Source: Megalonaias nervosa
Taxonomy: Eukaryota; Mollusca; Bivalvia; Unionida; Unionidae
DNA length: 64,000 nucleotides
Direction of reading: 5' to 3'
NCBI GenBank assembly: GCA_016617855.1
Contig: JAECUM010006809.1
Coordinates: 57,920-121,919, forward strand
Shown here: piece after piece, positions 55,906-64,000 of the stretch
Layout of the letters: every line of letters begins with the position of its first letter
Numbering within the stretch: the stretch's first letter is position 1
Notes under the pieces: model-generated
The model's input: the letters and a program-made list of their open reading frames with translations, nothing else
Databases searched by the model: none
What the model was told of the DNA's origin: nothing
Program-made: the position numbers and the translations under genes

Positions 55906-57794
55906 GAAAATTTTAAGGTAGTACATATATTTCCTTTATCATTCCAGAGAAAAAAATCAGGAACATAGAATCCATGATATATCCCACTTCTGACACCAAT
56001 TGCAATTTAAATCCCTTCTCTCTCTCTCTCTTTCTAAATCCTCATGTAATATATCCCTTATCAAATAAAGTCAAGATGCAAAGGGACCTGCAAACATCCT
56101 GCCTCTTTCTCTGCCTCTCTCTTTCTCTACAGTATTTCACATTCCAATCATGTTAGAGAAACGAAAACATTATCAATGGGGCAGGCACTGAAGTAAAACT
56201 TCTACTCAACATATCAAGACATATATCCACATTTCTCAATGAGATATTTGAGAAATCTTCTAGAATCTATGCCAACAACAGCATCTTGACCCATGTCACA
56301 ATTCCAGTCTATATATCTACATGTACATAGTATCCATGTGCTTGCTCCACAAAACAGCTCTTTTCTCATTTACCTAGATTGTAAGCACTCATGTATGTAG
56401 GTAGGTGTAGTGGAGAAGCTAGGGCTCAAGTCATGCCCCTGTACTGTAACAATATATCCCACTCCTCAATGCAACTGTTTAGAAAAACTGCTCTAGTTGT
56501 ATATCTGATCAGACCTGGAAAACTAAGCGCCTGTGAGGAAAAAAAAGTGGGAGAAGTAGGTTAAAGAAACTCCAAGCCTACTTGCCTGCCTTCCACATGG
56601 TCCTACAGTAGACTAAAGGCACTATTTATTCTCAAATATCACCAGTCCCAACTACACACCTGGCCAAAGAGTGGTAGTAGAACAACTATGAACACCCCCA
56701 GTGTGCAGTGAAATAAATGCAGTTTAGTAACTACATGTAGATGTTTTGCAGAATCTAAATTTCTTGCTGAGTTATTCATGTATAACAATGGTTTCCAAGA
56801 TGATGTAGAAATGGTCATTTGAACAATAGTGTATTGTGTCTAACACAGCAATACCATAGTGTTACTGAAGAAATCAGTTTCTGGATGATATACAGTAGTG
56901 TTACTACAGCGAAATGTGCGCCTGTGAAATTTCCAAAATATTTAGGAAACTTCTATCATTTTAACCTAAACCTACTGTAAAGGACATCTTTATATAAAGC
57001 ATAAATCTATATAAATGGACCTGCCCATAAAGGACATCTTCAGAAATCCAGTGAAAGTTCTTGCACAATTTTCCTTTCATAATATAAAAGAAACCTGATT
57101 TGTCTAACATGTACAGAGGACAATAATCTCATTATTTCCTCCCCACCCCACCCTTTGTGCACTCTCACACCATATTGTATAAAATGACAACAACAAATTT
57201 TTTCATGCCAAAGAATTTGATTATATACTTGTTATTTTGTAAGATACAAGTATCAATGGAACTTGCTTGAAGGAGTGCATTTTTCTTTCATAAATTTGTC
57301 TCATGATTTCAGTCACGTTGGTTACTTTTAAACAAAATAAATAAGTGTAAATACGTTTCAGTGTAAGAATACAGGGGACATTTCGGTGACTTCTCCATAT
57401 ACCGGTAAGGGATACTTTGTCTATAAAAGACATGCTCTCCAAACCATTACCAATAAAAAGGTTTCACTACGAACAGCAAGTGTACTAAAATCTTCCCTAA
57501 AATAGGTTCTTAAAAATTTCTCTATTATGATGATAACTTTAGCATAACATCCCTAGTATCAAGCTTATAATCTTTCAGTGTCATCACAAACTTATAACAG
57601 TTATGTCAGTAGTTGGTTATCTCTTGGATGTCTGATTGTATCTTTATTGTCATTGGTGAGTGGTATTGTTCCTCAAATAGAATAAATTGCATAGGGGTGA
57701 TATTGTGCCAAATTACATATGCACAACCAACCCACTCATGCATACCTCCTGAAGGGTGAATCTCAACCAGAGGGTGCACCCTGCAAATGTCAGT
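55906..57794. other. Non-repetitive stretch
   Basis: A CT-rich patch is at 56,015-56,033, a weak duplicate ('aaaggacatctt') at 56,980-57,035, and otherwise plain AT-rich DNA. The 73-codon minus-strand frame at 57,221-57,442 has no motif. Confidence 0.4.
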
Positions 57795-57834
57795 AACAGT
57801 AACAACAACAACAACAATAATAATAATAATAATT
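57795..57834. repeat. (AAC)n(AAT)n microsatellite
   Basis: About five AAC units followed by six AAT units. Confidence 0.93.
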
Positions 57835-58029
57835 GTAATAAATTTAGAGAGGGTAGCTCAATTAGTACAATTACTATTCTCCTATGAAGTCCTCTAATGA
57901 AGAAAAAGTCACAATGAGAAAGTAAAATATAGAAGTACTAATTTAACACAATGGGTTAAAAAAAAAATTTTTTAAAATCAGCAATAAGCAATATAACTTG
58001 TACCTAAGAAAACAAAGTATGGTTTAAAC
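57835..58029. other. Spacer
   Basis: Nothing recognised. Confidence 0.3.
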
Positions 58030-58212
58030 AGAAAACTGATTACTGTCTTTCTAAGGATCCCAGCACATAATGCACCAGTCGATCTGGGTCTATGTATTTT
58101 GTTTGGATAAATCAGTAGAACAAATGACACTAATTCTGATTTGCTGACACAGTATATAATGGCAGATCAGGGTCTGTTGTTTTCAGTTGAGACAGATTTT
58201 ATACTAAATTCA
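58030..58212. mobile_element. FB1 double-hairpin MITE, diverged
   Basis: 'cagcacataatgcaccagtc', 'gatctgggtctatgta', the linker 'ttggataaatcagtagaaca' (reverse of the usual linker) and 'ggcagatcagggtctgttgt'. The left hairpin arm is lost. Confidence 0.8.
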
Positions 58213-59140
58213 CCGCACGTACATTAGACTGGCCAAACCATGAACTGTGAAGACCCTGATTTTGTCTATAAAAAATTAAAAAAGAATTTAAATATCAGAA
58301 ATATGCATGGAAATCTAATTAAATTGTCTGCATATGTATACAAACATGAATACCAAGCTTCATTTCTCTAACTGAAGGGCAGGCTTTCATAGCAAGTGTT
58401 TTGGTCAAAGTATACACATCCAAAATTGAGTAAAAACGATGAAAACTTGTAATGGACCAAAAATCTAATCAGCTTATGACATATCAATGCAAATATGACT
58501 AACTAACTTTTATTGCTCTTTCTCAAGTGATTCTGACTTCATTTTCCTAAGACGTTTCTGTATGCAAAAAAGACCAAGTCCAAAAAGTCAACAAAAAAAA
58601 AACAAATGGAAAAAAACTGAAATATTGCTGTGCTGTAATTACCTGAAAATCTATTCAGGTTATCTACATATGGAAACAAATATGCTAAGAATTTGCTTAC
58701 AATGATTGGCTTTTGCACAATTTTGCAAAATAAAATCCCAAAAGAACCCCCCAAAACAACCACTTCCCAGGATGGACAGACAGATAAATGGATGTGCAGA
58801 AGGGACTAACTCAAGAGGTCCCTAATTGCATCTAAACTGCTGACATTTAAATCTTATTGAAAATGAGGTGGATTGTAATATTGCTAATTCCGATATGGCA
58901 TTTTGCTAGTAAAATTAGCTACCTGTACTGAAATTTAATGTCCTTCAAGACATTAAAAAATCATTTAATTAATGTTCATAATTACTACCTAACAACATAT
59001 GCAAATTTTCAACCGAATATACTTTCATATAAATGTACATGTACTTGAACTCTCTTATAACAAACTCTAAATGACCCTTGAAATTATTAATTAAGATCAA
59101 AGTTGGATAAATGCATGAATGTTAAAATAATTTTAACCAA
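58213..59140. other. Non-repetitive AT-rich stretch
   Basis: The 74-codon minus-strand frame at 58,539-58,763 is F/Y-rich because of A runs. No gene is supported. Confidence 0.4.
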
Positions 59141-59147
59141 AATTAAT

Positions 59148-59453
59148 GCATCTGTGTGTTTGTGTGTTTGGGATTTTAATGTAGCTTTAACAATTTGAAT
59201 CATCTCGCCATGATGATTGCAGTGTGGCAGTTTAGCATGATGTCTATGCAGGGGCATCCTGCCGCAGACATGTGGCATCATGGCATCATGTCCCACCCAC
59301 TCACATTATCCTGACACCAAGCCAACCAGCCACAACATTTAACCTTTTTACGCTAGGCAGCTGTTATGTCTTCGGTTTGACTCTGGCATGGTACAAACCT
59401 GTAACTCCCACATCTGAGGTGGATGCTCTAACCACTTAAGCCAACAAAGTAGT
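59148..59453 (-). mobile_element. SINE I copy
   Basis: Reversed SINE I with 'ttttaatgtagctttaacaa', 'ggggcatcctgccgcagaca' and 'ggtggatgctctaaccactt'. The 3' tail at the left is TG-rich ('tgtgtgtttgtgtgtttggg'), as at 8,174. 'aattaat' at 59,141-59,147 and 59,454-59,460 is a possible target duplication. Confidence 0.88.
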
Positions 59454-59646
59454 AATTAATACTGAACTAAATAAAAAAATTAACTATTCTAGATAAATTA
59501 TAAACTGTAATGGGATATATATGGTAAATTCACCTCAAAGAAATATTTTTATAGCAGGTATGAAAGATGTTCAATGTCTGCAGTTTGTTTTCTTCATTCT
59601 TTTATTACTGTTGTATTCCTATGTGCATTGTATCATTCAACTATCT

Positions 59647-59894
59647 GATGTCGTTGTTGTTGTTGTAGGGTTTAATGCCATTTTTCAGCACATGATAGGC
59701 TCTAAATGGCGGCCAGTATCAATGGTGGAGGAAGAACCCAGAACAACCCTGGAAAGAACCACCGACCCACGAGAAGCTATTGGCAAGCTTTCTCACTTAC
59801 CCACACTGGTCAAGTCCGAGACTCGAACCCACGCAGACAGAGGTGAGATGGCAGTGATCCATAACATTGAGTACTTTAGACCACTCAGGGCCCC
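59647..59894 (-). mobile_element. SINE II with perfect 10-bp target duplication
   Basis: Reversed SINE II: GTT-rich tail, 'gtagggtttaatgccatttt', 'acgagaagctattggcaagc', 'gagactcgaacccacgcaga' and a head that has lost some bases before 'gggcccc'. 'tcaactatct' at 59,637-59,646 and 59,895-59,904 is a perfect target duplication. The 128-codon plus-strand frame across it is an artefact. Confidence 0.94.
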
Positions 59895-59934
59895 TCAACT
59901 ATCTTAAATCACTTCAATCAATGTATTTGCTGAT

Positions 59935-60145
59935 TACCATATACACTTGTGAACAAGTCACATTCTAAAGCAAATTTCTTAGATCTGCGGTTACATAATG
60001 TGCTGACAGTCTGGTTTTATGCAGTTTGTTGGGAGTAATCAGAAAAACAAAAAACATGGAATACAAATAACAAATAACATGCAATGGCAGATCAAGGTCT
60101 ATATAGTTTGCAATTGGACCCTCCTTAGAAGTACAGACAGTTAAC
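59935..60145. mobile_element. FB1 double-hairpin MITE
   Basis: Outer ends 'accatatacacttgtgaaca' and (reversed) 'ctgtctgtacttctaagg'. Inner pairs: 'agatctgcggttacataatg…' and 'atgcaatggcagatcaaggt'. Linker 'gttgggagtaatcagaaaaa'. Only 40 bp from the SINE II at 59,647. Confidence 0.83.
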
Positions 60146-60259
60146 CATGAAAGTATACATTATTACAGTCACAGTTTTAAAATTTTCTATCAGCAATAAG
60201 TACAAATGATCAAAGAAAAGCAACACAGCAAGATGGATTAGACAATTAAAGAGCAATTT

Positions 60260-60995
60260 ACAATAAAACATAAATGATTGCCCTTATTACTTAAGGCAGT
60301 TAAAAACAATGTAATACAAACACAAATGGATTCCCTTATTACTTAAAACAGAACAATATAATAAAAACACAAATGGTTCCCTTATTACTAAGACAGTTAA
60401 AGAACAATGTAATAAAAAACACAAATGGTTCTCTTATTGCTTAAGGCAGAACGATGTAATAAAAACTACAAATGGTTCTCTTATTACTTAAGGCAAAACA
60501 ATGTAATAAAATACACAAATGGTTCCCTTAATACTAAAGGCAGAACAATGTAATAAAAAAACACAAATGACTCCCTTATTACTTAAGGCAGTTAAAGAAC
60601 AATGCAATAAACAAACACAAATGGTTCTCTTATTGCTTAAGGCAGAACAATGTAATAAAAACTACAAATGGTTCCCTTATTACTTAAGGCAGTTAAAGAA
60701 CAATGCAATAAACAAACACAAATGGTTCTCTTATTGCTTAATGCAGAACAATGTAATAAAAACTACAAATGGTTCCCTTATTACTTAAGGCAAAATAATG
60801 TAATAAAATACACAAATGGTTCCCTTAATACTAAAGGCAGAACAATGTAATAAAAAACACAAATGACTCCCTTATTACTTAAGGCAGTTAAAGAACAATG
60901 TAATAAAAACTACAAATGGTTCCCTTATTACTTGAGGCAGTCAAAGAACAACACAATAAAAAAACACAAACGGTTCCCTTATTACTAAAGGTAAA
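60260..60995. repeat. Complex minisatellite, ~40 and ~55 bp units mixed
   Basis: A shared core, 'acaaatggttcccttattac' plus 'ttaaggca', is followed by either 'gttaaagaacaatgtaataa' or 'gaacaatgtaataa'. The two spacers give units of different length, arranged in a ~190-bp block that repeats at 60,475-60,660 and 60,770-60,900. Frames over it are artefacts. Confidence 0.93.
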
Positions 60996-61320
60996 ATCAA
61001 TGCTTACTATGCAGCTTGAAAGGACACAATTATGTTATGATGCCACTGATATGATGTAACTTATACCATGGTGTATCCAAGTGCTATGAACTCTGGGATA
61101 AACTGGACATAAAATGATGTGGTTGCAACTTCTGACTCTTATTAAACAATGAAAAAGAATTCGTAGATAATTTGCTAATCACAATAACATCCCTGCGAAA
61201 GAAAATGATGAAGTCAATGAAAAGGCTGAGACATTGGAAATCTTTTGTGAATTACGGCCTGCCGTCAAATGCCCATGCAGCTATATTTTTTGTGGAAAAT
61301 CTAAGTGATCTCAGCAATGT
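60996..61320. other. Non-repetitive stretch
   Basis: Nothing certain. A minus-strand donor-like 'GCATA|GTAAGC' at 61,013 follows a short open frame, too weak to call. Confidence 0.35.
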
Positions 61321-61372
61321 TGCTGAATTCAGTGTCTGACACACTCTGCTGAATTCAGTGTCTGACACACTC
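61321..61372. repeat. Perfect 26-bp tandem duplication
   Basis: Two identical copies beginning 'tgctgaattcagtgtctgac'. Confidence 0.96.
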
Positions 61373-61493
61373 TGTTCTTTTGTATATTAGATAAAAGGAA
61401 TCAATGATCTTTATCCTGTACAAATTTGATGAAGTTTAAATACTCATTAGCTATTATTTTATGAGTAACTATTGATTGGTTACATTTTCCCAA

Positions 61494-61690
61494 ACTTTTT
61501 CTATGTAATGATGATTAATGACCGGGTATGTTTGCTCCATACTTTTCTATGTAATGATAATTAATGACAATTATTGACAGTGTACTTTTTTTCCATAATT
61601 TTCTAAATAATGGTGATTAATGACAGGTTATGTTTTTTCACCTACTTTTCTATGTAATGATAATTAATGAAAGGGTACTTTTTCCCAAAC
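61494..61690. repeat. Degenerate ~60-bp repeat, four copies
   Basis: 'acttttctatgtaatgatga' plus 'ttaatgac' with 'gggtatgttt'. Confidence 0.87.
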
Positions 61691-62236
61691 TTTTCTTTAT
61701 AATAACCTTATTTGGGGTTAGGTGTTCAATGAATAATACCGCAAACAAAATGCACATCAACCTGTACAATTTTAAGCGATATTTGAATTGCTTGAACTCT
61801 CAGGTATTTACAAAAATCATTTTTTTTAAATAAGTAAATTTATGCTTATTTTAGAAGAAAAAAAAAACATGCAGTACATGTCTTTCCTTTATAATTTTAG
61901 CAAGTTTCATCCCTTCATCTTACATGGTTCAAAAATAAAAAGTGGAAAGGAAAGTATAAAGGAAAATGCAATAGAAAAGGAAAGCTTGATGGAAAATTCA
62001 ATGAATTATACTAATAAAACATTCATAAAAAGCAGAGAACTATAAATAATCATGATATATAAATAACTAAATATCTACAAAAAGTTACTTTTAAGTAGAT
62101 CACTTGCAATCAGCTGATCAGTCAGTTTACAAAACTAAGCAGAAAATAATTTTATAAAACTTCCTTGTCTTCTTGTCTTTAAAGAGGAAATGCTCCTTCC
62201 TTCATGTATTCTTCTCTTAACAAGAATGTATTATAC
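61691..62236. other. Non-repetitive AT-rich stretch
   Basis: No feature recognised. The plus-strand frames at 61,630-61,833 and 61,842-62,045 are K/F/N-rich because the DNA is AT-rich. Confidence 0.4.
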
Positions 62237-62305
62237 CTGTGTGACATTAAAGCTTCCACGAACCTTCTGACTCAAACATTCATTTTTCTTCGGTTTTAAC
62301 ATTCT
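62237..62305 (-). CDS. Candidate short exon, unidentified host gene
   Basis: On the minus strand a donor (CACAG|GTATAA) closes 23 in-phase codons including 'KKNECLSQKVRGSFNVTQ'. The acceptor ('ctgataagcag') lacks a good pyrimidine tract and the frame stays open further upstream into the minisatellite. Phase 0 at both ends fits the candidate at 55,796-55,882. No family recognised. Confidence 0.25.
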
Positions 62306-62329
62306 CTGCTTATCAGGATATTGCAAGAT

Positions 62330-62758
62330 TTCTATTAAACCTCTCAACTGTGACCCTGGATTTCCATCAAACCTCTCAACTGTGACCCTGGATTTCCATT
62401 AAACCTTGTAATTGTGACCCTGGATTTCCATCAAACCTCTCAACTGTGACCCTGGATTCCCATTAAACCTCTCAACTGAGGCCCTGGATTTCCATTAAAC
62501 CTCTCAACTGAGGCCCTGGATTTCCATTAAACCTCTCAACTGTGACCCATGATTTCCATCAAATCTTTCAACTGTGACCCAAGATTTCCATCAAATCTCT
62601 CAACTGTGACCAAAGATTTCCATCAAATCCAAGATTTCCATCAAACTTCTCAACTGTGACTAAAGATTTCCATTAAACCTCTCAACTGTGACTAAAGATT
62701 TCCATCAAATCTTTCAACTGTGGCCCAACATTACCATGAAACCTCTCAACTGTCACCC
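62330..62758. repeat. 32-33 bp minisatellite
   Basis: About 13 copies of 'ccattaaacctctcaactgt' plus 'gaccctggattt'. Variants 'gaggccctgg' and 'gaccaaagat' lie in separate blocks. Confidence 0.94.
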
Positions 62759-63284
62759 AAGAATTCAAACTAATATGAGAAACTTAAAACCTAAAGTAGA
62801 ACAATAATTCTAGTATGATGTACAATAAAAGTAAACCTATCATCTCAATTGAATAATGTGTAAATAATGTAATAAAAAATTACACAAAGTAAGTTAGCAC
62901 TGTGCAGTGCTGCCCAATTCTTTATAAATTCTCCTGAACATTTGGACTCTGGGCATTTTAAACCTGTTTGTGATGTGTTGTGTAGAAAAATAGGTGGATT
63001 GCTGGCTGGCATGTTTGTCCCCATTCAAACATTCAGCTTTGTCTACTCAGATTCAGTCAAGCAAGAAAATGTACCAAAATGCTTTGAAAAAAATGTGGTG
63101 TTCAAGAGTTGACTGGGCCAGCCCAAAAGATGAATCAGGCTGTAAACACTAAAATATTCCACATGTCCAGGAAATATTCATAAGCTGTTAGCATGCTGCT
63201 AAGATTCCATTCACACAGCATCATTACATACATTGTTCCACTCTATAACTCTCCTCATGGGCACCATAAAAGTGACCTGCATTA
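62759..63284. other. Non-repetitive stretch
   Basis: No feature recognised. Confidence 0.35.
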
Positions 63285-63292
63285 GTTGAAAC

Positions 63293-63599
63293 CAGGGGCA
63301 GACCTAAAGTATTTGGCACCCGGGCCGGATCATTCCTTTGGCACCCCCACAAATAATTTTAAAATGTAAACACACAGAAAAATATATTATGTTTGCAAGC
63401 AGATTTTTAAACAGTACAGTGCTGCCATAAGCAAACTGGAGGAAAAAAATTTTACTTTGGCGAATTTTTCTTTTGCTTTGAAAACTTGTACTGGTGTTTC
63501 AACTCTCCCAATGGCACCCCCCCCACACACAAACACACCCCTTTCTGGCTGTCACCCAGGGCAGATTGCCCCCCTCACACCCCCCTTAGTATGCCACTG
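63293..63599. mobile_element. hAT-type MITE with perfect 8-bp target duplication
   Basis: 307 bp. Its ends are 'caggggcagacctaaag' and (reversed) 'cagtggcatactaagg'. 'gttgaaac' at 63,285-63,292 and 63,600-63,607 is a perfect 8-bp duplication. Subterminal C-rich 'ggcacccgggcc' and 'gcaccccccccac' runs face each other. The short plus-strand frame at 63,486 crosses its edge and is not a gene. Confidence 0.88.
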
Positions 63600-63607
63600 G
63601 TTGAAAC

Positions 63608-64000
63608 CATATTATATCTGAGCTACATTTCAACAAGACTGTGCTATAACAGAGACCATCTTATAGTGACATATGTTCTAACAAGACTGTGCTATAACAG
63701 AGACCATCTTATAGTGACATATGTTCTAACAAGACTGTAATAAATGAAACTATTTCATATTGAGGTTAAGTTCCAACAAGACTATCCTATAACTGTGACT
63801 ATCTTATATTGATGTTCCAACAAGACTGTGTTATAACTTAGACCATCTTATAGTGACATATGTTCTAACAAGACTGTAATAAATGAAACTATTTCATATT
63901 GAGGTTAAGTTCCAACAAGACTATCCTATAACTGTGACTATCTTATATTGATGTTCCAACAAGACTGTGTTATAACTTAGACCATCTTATAGTGACATAT
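63608..64000. repeat. Minisatellite with ~60-bp units in a ~185-bp order
   Basis: 'aacaagactgtgctataaca', 'gagaccatcttatagtgaca' and 'tatgttct' recur. From 63,690 on a longer block (including 'taaatgaaactatttcatat') is repeated almost exactly at 63,870. Cut by the window end. Confidence 0.93.

Noticed and set aside
59521..59907. 128-codon plus-strand frame.
   Set aside because: More than half is the antisense of a SINE II copy with a proven target duplication.

Overview
This 64-kb window is AT-rich, intron-like or intergenic DNA from an animal genome. A lophotrochozoan, most likely a mollusc, fits best. The reasons are the tRNA-derived SINEs, many short minisatellites, and dispersed repeats built on 'tgaccttgacctttgacc', on 'aagatggctgcca' and on a 'ctccccacaaggc' hairpin, which I associate from memory with bivalve and gastropod genomes. 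No database was consulted. There is no bacterial-style operon, no CRISPR array and no intact protein-coding gene. Nearly all long open frames are by-products of tandem repeats or SINEs.

Layout. Positions 1-11,000 hold minisatellite after minisatellite (units of about 27 to 72 bp), several SINEs, and a 150-bp hAT-type MITE inside one array. Positions 11,765-19,955 hold a 29-bp satellite found in three blocks, separated by a SINE with a 12-bp target duplication, a structurally complete but coding-dead hAT transposon (12,623-16,387, 16-bp terminal repeats, 8-bp target duplication), a segment with two orphan exon-like plus-strand frames, and a 1.1-kb non-coding DNA element. At 20,109-20,971 lies a pogo/Tigger element reduced to its DNA-binding half. 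A 58-bp satellite at 21,690-23,215 is split by a SINE. From 23 to 43 kb there are degenerate repeats, more SINEs, a double-hairpin MITE family (called FB1 here) and further minisatellites. At 44,539-47,290 is a decayed non-LTR retrotransposon (endonuclease plus reverse transcriptase, minus strand) into which two SINEs and two FB1 elements have inserted. From 47 to 64 kb there are more minisatellites, microsatellites, SINEs, FB1 copies and a hAT MITE with a perfect 8-bp target duplication at 63,285-63,607.

How the parts relate. The decayed LINE and the target duplications around the SINEs fit the usual dependence of SINEs on LINE enzymes. The hAT MITEs have the ends and duplication size expected of hAT transposition, though their ends do not match the resident 3.8-kb element closely enough to call it their source. 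Insertions inside satellites give relative ages: array first, element second.

Host genes. A few minus-strand segments (7,030-7,140; 5,539-5,581; 55,796-55,882; 62,237-62,305; 26,981-27,017) look like short exons with splice sites. One neighbouring pair joins in phase. I recognise no family in them, so they are low-confidence candidates. SINE I, SINE II, SINE III and FB1 are working labels of mine, not database names.
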